Below are positions 1 to 9,316 of a DNA stretch of 14,233 nucleotides, piece by piece. The translations under genes were made by a program, and so were the position numbers. The notes below the pieces were generated by a model. The model did no database searches. It was not told where the DNA came from and worked only from the letters and a program-made list of their open reading frames with translations. Where the stretch lies: NCBI GenBank assembly GCA_002353215.1, contig DEJD01000071.1:2991-17223 (forward strand). Reading direction: 5' to 3'. The number at the start of each line of letters is the position of its first letter. Position 1 is the stretch's first letter. This stretch comes from Prevotellaceae bacterium UBA2757. GTDB taxonomy: Bacteria; Bacteroidota; Bacteroidia; Bacteroidales; Bacteroidaceae.

Positions 1-843
1 GTTCTTATAATCGAAGGGAACTTGGAAACACATCCATGTGGGTTGGTTGACACGTGGGAGGTTAACCACGCGCTTGTCGTTGAAATAAACCTTCAGAGCT
101 CGCTTGTTGAACGACAGGGCTACATGGTTCCAGCCCTTCTTGAATGAGTACACAAAATCACCCTTCTTGTCTCCGTTGAAATAATAAGTATGCTCCGAAA
201 AAGTACAAACGCTATGAGTCAGGACAAATGCCGTATGGTCACCCCCGTCAGCTCCTTCACCAGGGAATTCAGAACGGTCCTTTGTAACGGCAAGAATCAG
301 TTTCATGTCATTAAGACCGATACCATCATTGCCTGGAACATTATCCGTAGGCCAGTAGTAGAAATCATACTCAATAGTAAATTCCTCGGGCAAATAAGCT
401 CCGGGCTCCTTGATAAGCGGCTGTATCTGGGCATTGTCTGTAGGATTGATAGCTTTCACACCACCTATAGTCTTGGTCTCTACTGTACCACTGAACATAT
501 CCCATTTTGAAGGGAATTCGCCAACCTGTTCTGCAGTGACATCGTCCTGGAACAAGATGACAGAGCCACGTTTGAAGTCGCTCGCTGTAGCTACCGCAGG
601 GGCTTCATCTGATGCTGATGTATCTGCAGACTTCGTTCCTTTTTTGCCCTTCACAGCATCTTTAGCTTCGCCTTCTGCTGTGTCGAGAGCTTTGTCCATT
701 CCCTTGTCGATGGCATTATCAACTTTGTTCTGTACCTTTTCCTTGGCTTTGTCCTTCAACTTATTAAGCCAACCCTGTGCATTTACTCCTGTGGACACAG
801 CAAAAAGCAGTGCCAACGCAATCATTAGTTTCTTGCTTTTCAT
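1..843 (-). CDS. Secreted OmpA-family-like envelope protein, N-terminal part (3' end beyond window)
   Basis: The frame is open from the ATG at 841-843 to the window edge (281 codons, no stop), so the C-terminus is missing. Residues 1-22 form a signal peptide (KSKK, then a hydrophobic core, ending VNA before QG). Residues 25-57 are a charged helical stretch of the LKDKAKEKVQNKVDNAIDKG type, followed by an Ala/Ser/Lys-rich linker to about residue 90. From about residue 92 comes a beta-rich domain (SVILFQDDV, VGEFPSKWDM, YLPEEFTIEYDFYYW, WNHVALSFNKRALKVYFND) that resembles a LamG/ConA-type jelly roll. Bacteroidetes proteins of this build usually end in a peptidoglycan-binding OmpA domain; that part is not visible, so the family call is inference. 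It probably acts in the periplasm or outer membrane. It is divergent from rplU. A weak promoter-like box (TATCTTTTG) lies at 905-913 on the minus strand. Confidence 0.75.
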   Translation of the reverse strand, partial: MKSKKLMIALALLFAVSTGVNAQGWLNKLKDKAKEKVQNKVDNAIDKGMDKALDTAEGEAKDAVKGKKGTKSADTSASDEAPAVATASDFKRGSVILFQDDVTAEQVGEFPSKWDMFSGTVETKTIGGVKAINPTDNAQIQPLIKEPGAYLPEEFTIEYDFYYWPTDNVPGNDGIGLNDMKLILAVTKDRSEFPGEGADGGDHTAFVLTHSVCTFSEHTYYFNGDKKGDFVYSFKKGWNHVALSFNKRALKVYFNDKRVVNLPRVNQPTWMCFQVPFDYKN

Positions 844-973
844 ACGCTTTATATGTTTAAGGTTATATTTCATTTGCAATTATCGATATTTTTTTAACAA
901 AAAACAAAAGATAGTTAACTTTTTTTTGTTGCACTACCCTATTTAAATAATGTTCGAAAAAAACAGCGGAATA

Positions 974-1005
974 TTTGGCTATGTCAGGAATAGTTCGTAC
1001 CTTCG
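974..1005 (+). promoter_or_regulatory. Promoter of rplU-rpmA
   Basis: TTTG at 974-977, a 20-bp spacer, then TACCTTCG at 998-1005. This matches the Bacteroidetes sigma-70 consensus TTTG / TAnnTTTG with one mismatch. Transcription would begin near 1010-1013, leaving a leader of about 80 nt before the rplU start. Confidence 0.7.
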
Positions 1006-1017
1006 CAGCCGATTTAT

Positions 1018-1067
1018 GCCGCAGAGGCTCGAACAAGTAAGTCAGAAGTGTGACTTCGCCTCACGGT
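1018..1067 (+). promoter_or_regulatory. Structured 5' leader of the rplU mRNA (candidate ribosomal-protein leader)
   Basis: The leader can fold into a two-level structure. An outer helix pairs GCCG (1018-1021) with CGGT (1064-1067, last pair G-U) and GAGGC (1024-1028) with GCCTC (1058-1062), separated by a CA/A internal loop. Inside it, a perfect 6-bp hairpin pairs AAGTCA (1039-1044) with TGACTT (1051-1056) around a GAAGTG loop. Many ribosomal protein operons are controlled by such leaders through binding of their own product, so autoregulation by L21 is the natural guess. It is inference only; no covariation could be tested. Confidence 0.45.
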
Positions 1068-1091
1068 CCAACCCTAAAAATATTAATAAAA

Positions 1092-1406
1092 ATGTACGTA
1101 ATCGTAGAAATTCAGGGTCAACAGTTCAAGGCTGAAGAAGGCAAAAAGCTGTTCGTACACCACATCAAGGATGTAGAAGCTGGACAGGCTGTTGAATTTG
1201 AGAAAGTCCTCCTCGTTGACAACGGAAAGATCTCAGTAGGAGCCCCAACAGTTAAGGGTGCAAAGGTTGTTGCAGAGGTTACTTGCCCACTCGTTAAGGG
1301 TGACAAAGTATTAGTGTTCCACAAGCGCCGCCGCAAGGGTTACCGCAAGCTGAACGGTCATCGCGAGCAGTTCACTGAAATCCTCATCAAGCAGGTTGTT
1401 GCATAA
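1092..1406 (+). CDS. rplU: 50S ribosomal protein L21 (bL21)
   Basis: 104-aa protein beginning [13 protein letters not shown] and carrying the conserved C-terminal [15 protein letters not shown] region, which contacts 23S rRNA; full length for bL21. The frame is open upstream to an ATG at 1050, but the extra 14 residues are unlike L21 and would lie inside the leader hairpin. The start at 1092 gives the standard N-terminus and follows an A/T-rich stretch (TATTAATAAAA), as expected of Bacteroidetes starts. It is a structural component of the large ribosomal subunit. rpmA follows after 54 nt in the same direction, the widely conserved rplU-rpmA pair, and the two are probably transcribed together from the promoter at 974-1005. 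Confidence 0.97.
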   Translation: MYVIVEIQGQQFKAEEGKKLFVHHIKDVEAGQAVEFEKVLLVDNGKISVGAPTVKGAKVVAEVTCPLVKGDKVLVFHKRRRKGYRKLNGHREQFTEILIKQVVA

Positions 1407-1460
1407 GAGGGAGAGAGACTAATTTTATTTATTCATTAATTTTTAAAAAGACTTTTCAAT

Positions 1461-1721
1461 ATGGCACATAAAAAAGGTGTGGGTAGTTCTAAGAACGGCC
1501 GTGAATCACACTCAAAACGACTTGGACTCAAGCTTTTCGGTGGTCAGTTTGCTAAGGCTGGTAACATCATCGTTCGTCAGCGTGGCACTAAGCACAACCC
1601 TGGCAAGAATGTAGGTATCGGTAAGGACGACACTCTGTACGCTCTCGTAGATGGTACAGTAGTATTCAAGAAGGGTCGCCAGAACCGCTCTACAGTTTCT
1701 GTTGTTCCTGTAGCTGAATAA
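1461..1721 (+). CDS. rpmA: 50S ribosomal protein L27 (bL27)
   Basis: 86-aa protein with the L27 signature: N-terminal [14 protein letters not shown], then GLKLFGGQ, and the core [17 protein letters not shown]. The N-terminal tail of bL27 reaches the peptidyl-transferase centre. Here it begins directly with AHKKG, so there is no cleavable extension of the kind known in Firmicutes. It is the second gene of the rplU-rpmA unit; the 54-nt gap to rplU is A/T-rich with no terminator or obvious promoter. Transcription should stop at the hairpin at 1779-1809, which also faces the convergent manC gene. Confidence 0.97.
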   Translation: MAHKKGVGSSKNGRESHSKRLGLKLFGGQFAKAGNIIVRQRGTKHNPGKNVGIGKDDTLYALVDGTVVFKKGRQNRSTVSVVPVAE

Positions 1722-1728
1722 GAAGAAG

Positions 1729-1860
1729 ACCCTCCTAAATCCTCCCTGTTTAGGAAGGACTTTGGAAAACAAAATAAAAATCCCCTTAGGCATATCGCTT
1801 AAGGGGATTATTTTATATCTTAATTCTCTCCCTAACAGGGGAAGTTAGAGGGGGGCTTTA
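1729..1860. repeat. Pair of inverted C-rich palindromic repeats flanking a terminator
   Basis: The left unit (about 1729-1760) has CCTAAA (1734-1739) pairing with TTTAGG (1749-1754). The right unit (about 1826-1856) has CTAAC (1832-1836) pairing with GTTAG (1844-1848), extended outward with one mismatch to 1826-1854. The right unit read in reverse complement (CCCCCTCTAACTTCCCCTG) resembles the left unit (CCCTCCTAAATCCTCCCTG), so they are inverted degenerate copies. Short C-rich repeats of this look are common between genes in Bacteroidetes. The right copy begins directly at the manC stop codon. Confidence 0.5.
1779..1809. terminator. Bidirectional terminator between rpmA and manC
   Basis: AATCCCCTTA (1779-1788) pairs with TAAGGGGATT (1800-1809), a perfect 10-bp stem with an 11-nt loop. 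A T-rich tail follows on the plus strand (ATTTTAT after 1809), and the plus-strand A-rich run at 1771-1780 gives a U-rich tail for transcripts from the manC side. Confidence 0.8.
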
Positions 1861-2922
1861 TTCTGCAGAGAATTCTTTGATTCGCTGTTCTTCAGCCAGT
1901 TTGCAGATAAGAAGGGTATTGTCTTTCTCTGCTACGATATAACCGTCGAGTCCCTGAACCACTACACGACGTTCCTGTGGGGCGTGGATGACGCAGTTCT
2001 TGGTTTCGTAGAGTCGTACATCCTGACCGATGACGTTGTTGCCTTTGGCATCTGCCTCAGCAAGGGTGTGAAGGGAACCCCAGGTGCCTACATCGCTCCA
2101 ACCGAAGTCGGCAGGGAACACGAATATTTCGTCTGCCTTCTCCAGAACGGCATAGTCGATGGATATGTTTTCACATTTAGGGAATTCCTTATCGATGATT
2201 TCCTGTTCCTTAGCTGTGCCATAGACAGAAAGGAGATTTTCGAAGATGTCGTTGACATCAGGCAGATAGATGCGCAGAGCATTGATGATGGTTCGCACAT
2301 TCCACACGAAGATGCCGGAGTTCCAATAGAATGCCTTGTTCTTGATGTATTCCTTTGCTGTAGCGAGGTCTGGTTTTTCTTTGAACGACTCAACACGGAA
2401 TATCTCCTTATTGCGAAGGGAGGGTTCCTGCTGGGTAGCTTCGATGTAACCATAACCAGTCTCGGGACGAGTCGGTTTCATGCCAAGAGTGACGATACTG
2501 TCGGTCTCAGACACGAACTGCAGGGCAGAGTTGATGACGCGCTGGAATTCAACTACGTCGGTTACGAGGTGGTCGCTTGGAGCTACGACGATATTTGCCT
2601 TAGGATTTTTTGCCTTGATGCGCCAACTGACATAGGCGATGCAAGGAGCCGTATTGCGACGGCACGGTTCGAGCAGAATGTTAGAAAAGGGAATGTCAGG
2701 AAGCTGATTCTTGACGATATCAGCATACTTCGCACTTGTAACCACCCAGATATTCTCTGGGGGTACTACCCCTTTGAAGCGATCGACGGTCATTTGAATA
2801 AAGGTGCGACCTGTACCGAATACGTCGATAAACTGTTTTGGACACTCAGGGGTACTCATAGGCCAGAAGCGGCTGCCAACGCCACCCGCCATAATTACTA
2901 AATGATTGTCTGCTTTACTCAT
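1858..2922 (-). CDS. manC: Mannose-1-phosphate guanylyltransferase
   Basis: 354-aa enzyme that makes GDP-mannose from mannose-1-phosphate and GTP in the cytoplasm, the donor for mannosyl and (after conversion) fucosyl glycans. The N-terminal nucleotide-binding signature is present: AGGVGSRFWPMS at residues 12-23, then PKQF at 28-31. PSDH is at 115-118 and the sugar-phosphate motif FKEKP at 180-184 (FVEKP is usual), followed by YWNSGIF at 199-205. The length fits the single-domain enzyme; there is no C-terminal mannose-6-phosphate isomerase (cupin) domain as in the longer bifunctional forms. Its promoter lies at 3024-3055, so it is expressed apart from the kinase gene upstream. No other glycan genes adjoin it, suggesting a housekeeping copy. 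The stop codon abuts an inverted repeat. Confidence 0.93.
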   Translation of the reverse strand: MSKADNHLVIMAGGVGSRFWPMSTPECPKQFIDVFGTGRTFIQMTVDRFKGVVPPENIWVVTSAKYADIVKNQLPDIPFSNILLEPCRRNTAPCIAYVSWRIKAKNPKANIVVAPSDHLVTDVVEFQRVINSALQFVSETDSIVTLGMKPTRPETGYGYIEATQQEPSLRNKEIFRVESFKEKPDLATAKEYIKNKAFYWNSGIFVWNVRTIINALRIYLPDVNDIFENLLSVYGTAKEQEIIDKEFPKCENISIDYAVLEKADEIFVFPADFGWSDVGTWGSLHTLAEADAKGNNVIGQDVRLYETKNCVIHAPQERRVVVQGLDGYIVAEKDNTLLICKLAEEQRIKEFSAE

Positions 2923-3023
2923 AATAGAAAAAAATAAATGTTAGATAGAATTTTCTGCAAACTCTATTGACAAATTACATAAACTCTAAAGCAAAGGAAT
3001 CTTTTTACCTTGCATTTGCTGTG

Positions 3024-3055
3024 CAAAGTAACATTTTTTCAATCTATTTGCCAAA
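3024..3055 (-). promoter_or_regulatory. Promoter of manC
   Basis: On the minus strand: TTTG (3055-3052), a 20-bp spacer, then TTACTTTG (3031-3024), one mismatch from TAnnTTTG. The spacing is ideal. The implied leader to the manC start is about 95 nt. Confidence 0.65.
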
Positions 3056-3072
3056 TTTTATACTTATTTTTT

Positions 3073-3912
3073 TTAAGAATGGTAGGCAATAAGACCTGAA
3101 AGCGGTTCCTGGAGAACGTTTCCGACGGTGTAGCCGAGTGAAGAGGCTGCCGCCTTAATCTCCGGCTGGTAGTAGTAACCTACAGAACCAACGAAGTGAA
3201 CTGTAGAACCTTCGTAGGCTGAGATGTTGCGCAGGAAGAACTGACGGAAACAGTCGATAAGAAGGGCACGCACGGCATCGTTATCACGATGACGGGCACA
3301 GAATGGCGACAGGCTGGCAAGAAAACGATTTGGGAAGGATTCGCGATAGGTGCGCTGAATGATAACGGGAGCTGTGAGTCCGGTCTCCTGAAAGAAGAAT
3401 GCACATATGTCGGCAGGCAACTGCTGTTTCAGGATGTCGCCAACGAGCCGTTTTCCGATATAGGCTCCACTACCCTCATCGCCAAGGATAAATCCGAGTG
3501 GCGAAACGTTTTTAACGATGCGTTCACCATCGTAATAACAGGAGTTGGAACCTGTGCCGAGGATGGCTACAATGCCGGGCTTAAGTCCACAAAGTCCGCG
3601 AGCTGCACCCAACATATCGCTCTGCACCTCAACCTGAGCATCGGCACTGATAACAGTACGCAAAGCTGAAGCTACCTTTGGAGAGGCTTCGGGAGTGCAA
3701 CCGGCACCATAGAAATATATTTCGAGAGTACTGCCAACAAACCCCTGAGGAGGAAGCTGAGGAAGCAGTTCGTCCTGAAGTACATCACAAATTTCTGATT
3801 CTGTCTGTTGGAACGGATTGATACCCTGGGTAGAAAACAGCTGCTGACTGCCGTCGTCAGCCAAGAGACACCAGGATGTCTTTGTAGAACCGCTATCTGC
3901 TATGAGTTTCAT
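3073..3912 (-). CDS. BadF/BadG-family sugar kinase (N-acetylglucosamine/N-acetylmuramate kinase-like)
   Basis: 279-aa cytoplasmic protein of the ASKHA kinase fold. The phosphate-1 loop is ADSGSTKT (residues 5-12), the probable catalytic Asp lies in SDMLGAAR (Asp99), the phosphate-2 loop is LGTGSNS (118-124), and LGDEGSGA (143-150) is the glycine-rich segment typical of N-acetylglucosamine kinases. Family members phosphorylate GlcNAc, MurNAc or glucosamine in amino-sugar salvage; the exact substrate here cannot be read. The start is set at the ATG at 3910-3912, whose A is shared with the dapA stop (TAATG), indicating translational coupling. A GTG two codons earlier is possible but less likely. 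It is the third gene of the ligA-dapA unit, and the manC promoter begins just after its stop. Confidence 0.8.
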   Translation of the reverse strand: MKLIADSGSTKTSWCLLADDGSQQLFSTQGINPFQQTESEICDVLQDELLPQLPPQGFVGSTLEIYFYGAGCTPEASPKVASALRTVISADAQVEVQSDMLGAARGLCGLKPGIVAILGTGSNSCYYDGERIVKNVSPLGFILGDEGSGAYIGKRLVGDILKQQLPADICAFFFQETGLTAPVIIQRTYRESFPNRFLASLSPFCARHRDNDAVRALLIDCFRQFFLRNISAYEGSTVHFVGSVGYYYQPEIKAAASSLGYTVGNVLQEPLSGLIAYHS

Positions 3913-4805
3913 TAGCACTTGATGTTCAATTCCTTCACGATTGCGCTGATACGTTCCATCGTAGAGATGCGTGAAGGCACGAGTGGCAGACGGAGTTCGT
4001 TCTCGAGCAATCCCATGCTGCTGAGCATTGCCTTCACTCCGGCCGGGTTACCATCGACAAAGAGAAGTTTGAAGAGTTCTGCAAACTTATGATGTATAGT
4101 CAGTGCGTTGGAGTAGTCGCCTGCCAGGGCAAGACGAACCATACGACTGAATTCCTTGGGCAGGGCATTACCAATAACGGAGATGACTCCTGCTGCACCA
4201 AGGGTGATGAGCGGGAAGGTGATGCCATCGTCACCAGAGATGACATCGAAGTCTTTTGGTTTATTCTTGATGATGTCGTCAATCTGTCCGAAGTTGCCAC
4301 TTGCTTCCTTGACAGCTACTATGTTTTCACAGTCGCGAGCCAGACGAAGGGTGGTTTCAGCTGTCATGTTGACACCAGTACGACCAGGCACATTATATAA
4401 TACTACAGGCACAGGACTGTTGGTTGCGATAGTGCGGAAATGCTGGTAGAGACCCTCCTGCGACGGTTTGTTGTAGTAAGGACAAACGCTGAGGATGCCA
4501 TCGATGCCATGCAGGTCGGCTTTAGCCAACTGGCTGACGATAGCAGCGGTGTTATTGCCACCCATACCCAAGAGGATAGGAATGCGTCCCTGCACCTTGT
4601 CGCGACAAAGATTGATGATGTTCTGTTTCTCTTCTTCTGTCAGTGTTGGAGTTTCTGCTGTAGTACCCAACACGCAGAGGAAGTCTGTTCCATTGGAGAG
4701 CTGATAATCAAGGAGCCGGCGTAAAGAAGTATAGTCAACCTCGCCAGTTGAGGTAAATGGGGTGACAAGTGCTACGCCCAGTCCTTTGAATTTATTGTGT
4801 GCCAT
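3912..4805 (-). CDS. dapA: 4-hydroxy-tetrahydrodipicolinate synthase
   Basis: 297-aa TIM-barrel aldolase that condenses pyruvate with aspartate semialdehyde, the first committed step to diaminopimelate (peptidoglycan) and lysine. The catalytic set is present by motif alignment with E. coli DapA: Thr48-Thr49 in GTTAE, Tyr111 in PYYNKP, Tyr137 and Arg142 in YNVPGRTG, and the Schiff-base Lys166 in VAVKEASG. The Arg in YNVPGRTG and the GTT motif separate it from N-acetylneuraminate lyase, a paralogue that would also fit beside a sugar kinase. It lies 37 nt after ligA and overlaps the kinase by one base. A perfect minus-10-type box lies just upstream, so it may be transcribed both with ligA and independently. 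Confidence 0.95.
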   Translation of the reverse strand: MAHNKFKGLGVALVTPFTSTGEVDYTSLRRLLDYQLSNGTDFLCVLGTTAETPTLTEEEKQNIINLCRDKVQGRIPILLGMGGNNTAAIVSQLAKADLHGIDGILSVCPYYNKPSQEGLYQHFRTIATNSPVPVVLYNVPGRTGVNMTAETTLRLARDCENIVAVKEASGNFGQIDDIIKNKPKDFDVISGDDGITFPLITLGAAGVISVIGNALPKEFSRMVRLALAGDYSNALTIHHKFAELFKLLFVDGNPAGVKAMLSSMGLLENELRLPLVPSRISTMERISAIVKELNIKC

Positions 4806-4827
4806 TTATGCTTTTTAATTTCGACTG

Positions 4828-4835
4828 CAAAGGTA
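4828..4835 (-). promoter_or_regulatory. Promoter box before dapA
   Basis: TACCTTTG on the minus strand, a perfect TAnnTTTG, in the 37-nt gap between ligA and dapA. The minus-33 region has only TTTT at the right distance, inside the ligA 3' end, so strength is uncertain. It would give a leader of about 15-20 nt. Confidence 0.5.
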
Positions 4836-4842
4836 AGACTTT

Positions 4843-6864
<2,022 letters not shown>

Positions 6865-6878
6865 TCAGTTTTACCCTG

Positions 6879-6886
6879 CGAAGTTA
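6879..6886 (-). promoter_or_regulatory. Promoter box before ligA
   Basis: TAACTTCG on the minus strand, one mismatch from TAnnTTTG, about 20 nt before the ligA ATG. No clear TTTG lies at minus 33 (CTGA at the expected place), so the call is tentative. Confidence 0.4.
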
Positions 6887-6949
6887 GGAGATTTTTTTGA
6901 AAGAATTCAGAATAATGAAAAATATTTTTCCCAATGATTTCAACTGCAT

Positions 6950-6982
6950 AAAAAAGCCCCGAAAGCACGAGGCTTTCAGGGC
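6950..6982 (-). terminator. Rho-independent terminator of the lipoprotein gene
   Basis: On the minus strand GCCCTGAAAGC (6982-6972) pairs with GCTTTCGGGGC (6966-6956): 11 bp including one G-U, with a 5-nt loop, followed by six T (6955-6950). It lies 45 nt after the stop of the 727-aa lipoprotein and separates it from ligA. Confidence 0.9.
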
Positions 6983-7027
6983 GCCCCATTAAGGGGAGTT
7001 TTTTCCCATTTATTTTTCTAGGATTGA

Positions 7028-9211
7028 TTATCTCTTGTGACCAACGACAACATCGTCGAATGGTACTGTTACGTTAGAGTAAGCACGAATTGTGATAGGC
7101 ACTTCGCTCCATCCGTGGTGACCGCCAAGGACAGACATTGGATCTGGCTTCCATCCTTCATATGGCTCAGAGCCTGAGTAAAGAAGCTGCAATACCTGAG
7201 TGCCCTTAATGAATACATAGCTCTTTGACCAAGTATTTTCAGGCTCATCATCTACATAATATGGATCACCGAAGTTAGCCTTAGCTGCATTTACGAGAGC
7301 CATGTACTGATCGAGTGTCTCATTGCTGTTATAGAACAAAATCCAGCCATCACCAAGCTTAGAGCTGTTTGTAACTGAGTAAGAGTATGCAGGAGTCTTG
7401 CCAGAAACTTGTGGAACCCAAGCTGGGATATTAGATGCACCTTCAACAAGGTTAGCAAGGATAGAATACTTGAATGTACCGGAAATCCTACCTTCACCCT
7501 GTTCTCCGCTTCCTGAACCTTGACTGCTATAACTTGCATCGCTATTTACAGTAATCTTAGCTTTCTGACCTTCAACTTCCATGCTAAGTGCAGCATTCTT
7601 TGTGCTAATGTTAACCCATTTATTTTCTGAAGACATACTCCAAGAGAAGTAGTCATTACTGAAGTAAACGTGAGTAGTACTTTCAGATGAATAGTCTTCC
7701 AGACATGTCCAGAAATCGCCCATGATAACAACACCTCCGAAAGCAAATGCCGGAACATCTGTTATAGCCATTGGAACAACAAGGTCGATATTAGAACCGG
7801 TGAAAGTAACAGTACCGGTTTCTGTAGAACCTGGATTAACGTCGAAGTTTTCCGCTCTGTCAGTTCCATCAAGAACAATATTTCTGCGATATACAGTTCC
7901 GTCAGATGTAACAATGTTGATAGTTGCAGCACCCTTGTAGTTAAATGGAAGTTTCATATAGTATTTGCCATCGATATCAGTCATAACAGACTTAGTTACT
8001 TCACCAGCATAAGAGAGACTTACACTTGCAAGAACACCTCTACCACTATTTGTGATAGCACCACTGAGGTTAGAAACTGTAGGCAAAGTGAGCTTAATCT
8101 TACGCTCGAAACCAGCCTGAGAAATATTTATATTCTCAGATTTTACTTCAGGAGAGTAGTTTGCATAGTCAGCTGACTTAACTGTAACTACGAAGTCAGT
8201 ATTTGTAGGAACAAAAGTAGAGAATTTACCATTAACGTCTGTAACGCGATATGTCTGACCTACGATAACCTTCTGGAATGGAACTGCCTTGCCTGCCTGG
8301 TCAACTACTTCGACAGCAACTGTAGCACGTGATTCAGGATAGTCGAGGTTGTGCCAAGAGAAGTGCTTGATAGTACCTTCATAAGAACCGTCAGCCTGCT
8401 TGGTAGCAACACCTTCTTCAATCCAAAGACCTTTCTCCTCGTCGAAATACCAAAGCGGAATTGTAGCATGTGCTTCCATGCCTTCTGGAGCAGGGAATCT
8501 GAGAGTAGCTTCAGAACCTTCCTTCAACTGAAGTTCTTTACCATTATCATCAACAATGTTAATGCTCACCATACCGTAGCTGATAAGCTGGGCAGCTGAT
8601 TGGTCTGTGCGAACAGCAGCAAGGTCACCACCAGGCATCTGATCAGAGAAACCCTCATCAGTTGGATTCAAATAGGTTGTTTTTGAATACACTGTTCCAG
8701 TAGCTACATTACCATTTCCATCAACAAGTGAGTTTGCAGGAATAGTAATTTTTGCACTATTAGAACTCCAGTCTGCATCAATTGTCCTTTCTACAGATGG
8801 GTCAAAGGAGTTATTGGCTTCAGAAGCCAACTGTATATCCCATACATCACCTTCTTTAAATTCTACAGAACGAACTACATCAGCATAGTTTTCACTGCTG
8901 AAACGAACAACTGCACGTTTATCTACGACATTAACAGAATTGAGTGAGAAAGCACCATTAGCATTTGTGTAAGCTACTTCATTGCCAGAAGTAACCTTTA
9001 CGCCACTAATAGGAGTGCCATAATCATTAGTGACAAATCCCGAGAGTTTAGCCATTTTCATTGTTGATGGCTGAATTGGAGTTGGAGTAAAGCCGCCTTC
9101 GCCGCCTCCACCGCCTGGATTTCCACCATCATCGTTACTACTGCTACATGCTGTGAAAGCAAGTGCACCTACGAAAAGGCTTGCAAGAAGCCAGAAATTA
9201 AGTTTCTTCAT
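7028..9211 (-). CDS. Surface lipoprotein with carboxypeptidase-regulatory-like domains
   Basis: 727-aa protein with a lipoprotein signal peptide (MKKLNFWLL...) and lipobox LAFTAC, lipidated at Cys22. The SSSNDD that follows resembles the Bacteroidetes lipoprotein export signal, so surface display is likely. Residues 30-40 are a glycine linker. A CarboxypepD_reg-like beta-sandwich spans about 54-130 (LSGFVTNDYGTPISGVKV, TNANGAFSL). Residues 150-290 look like a ZU5/FAM171-type module (IPANSL, LRFPAPEG, IPLWYFDEEKGLWIEEG, GTIKHFSWHN). Two further regulatory-like sandwiches follow (about 296-375 with TDVNGKF; 380-450 with TDIDGKYYMKLP). The C-terminal 250 residues are unrecognised, Ser/Gly/aromatic-rich and probably beta. 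No enzyme motif is seen; a binding or structural role is inferred. It is monocistronic, with its own promoter box and terminator, and divergent from an AraC-type regulator. Confidence 0.85.
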   Translation of the reverse strand: MKKLNFWLLASLFVGALAFTACSSSNDDGGNPGGGGGEGGFTPTPIQPSTMKMAKLSGFVTNDYGTPISGVKVTSGNEVAYTNANGAFSLNSVNVVDKRAVVRFSSENYADVVRSVEFKEGDVWDIQLASEANNSFDPSVERTIDADWSSNSAKITIPANSLVDGNGNVATGTVYSKTTYLNPTDEGFSDQMPGGDLAAVRTDQSAAQLISYGMVSINIVDDNGKELQLKEGSEATLRFPAPEGMEAHATIPLWYFDEEKGLWIEEGVATKQADGSYEGTIKHFSWHNLDYPESRATVAVEVVDQAGKAVPFQKVIVGQTYRVTDVNGKFSTFVPTNTDFVVTVKSADYANYSPEVKSENINISQAGFERKIKLTLPTVSNLSGAITNSGRGVLASVSLSYAGEVTKSVMTDIDGKYYMKLPFNYKGAATINIVTSDGTVYRRNIVLDGTDRAENFDVNPGSTETGTVTFTGSNIDLVVPMAITDVPAFAFGGVVIMGDFWTCLEDYSSESTTHVYFSNDYFSWSMSSENKWVNISTKNAALSMEVEGQKAKITVNSDASYSSQGSGSGEQGEGRISGTFKYSILANLVEGASNIPAWVPQVSGKTPAYSYSVTNSSKLGDGWILFYNSNETLDQYMALVNAAKANFGDPYYVDDEPENTWSKSYVFIKGTQVLQLLYSGSEPYEGWKPDPMSVLGGHHGWSEVPITIRAYSNVTVPFDDVVVGHKR

Positions 9212-9251
9212 AACGCTATAAAATTAAAGGTTATAAGTTAATAATGTTAAA

Positions 9252-9264
9252 CAAATGTTTTTGC
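9252..9264 (+). promoter_or_regulatory. Candidate operator, copy 1 (CAAATGTTTTTGC)
   Basis: 13-bp motif matching the copy at 9424-9436 in 11 of 13 positions (CAAATGnnTTTGC). It lies just inside the predicted transcription start of the lipoprotein gene, 5 bp from its TAnnTTTG box. Binding by a regulator is inferred from position only. Confidence 0.3.
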
Positions 9265-9268
9265 ATCG

Positions 9269-9276
9269 CAAAAGTA
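9269..9276 (-). promoter_or_regulatory. Promoter box of the lipoprotein gene
   Basis: TACTTTTG on the minus strand, a perfect TAnnTTTG, giving a leader of about 50 nt. No TTTG is found 19-21 bp upstream, which would fit a promoter that needs an activator. Confidence 0.5.
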
Positions 9277-9316
9277 GTTCATGAGCACGATACAATTGGT
9301 TTATAATCGCAGAAAA

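Noticed and set aside
921..928. Run of eight T read as a terminator
   Set aside because: No stem precedes it, and it lies between divergent genes.
1050..1091. Upstream ATG extending rplU by 14 residues
   Set aside because: The extra residues are not found in L21 proteins, and the ATG lies in the leader hairpin.
1984..2901. 305-codon plus-strand open frame opposite manC
   Set aside because: It is antisense to a protein with every expected GDP-mannose pyrophosphorylase motif and has no recognisable protein pattern or promoter.
3913..3918. GTG start two codons upstream for the kinase
   Set aside because: The ATG in the TAATG overlap is the stronger start and gives the usual MKLIADSGSTK N-terminus.
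3912..4805. N-acetylneuraminate lyase (NanA) beside a NanK-like kinase
   Set aside because: The protein has GTTAE and YNVPGRTG with the DapA arginine; NanA has different residues at these places, so the sialic-acid reading fails.
6984..7004. CCCC-ATTAA-GGGG hairpin followed by T6 on the plus strand
   Set aside because: Only 4 bp, and no plus-strand gene precedes it; probably chance beside the real minus-strand terminator.
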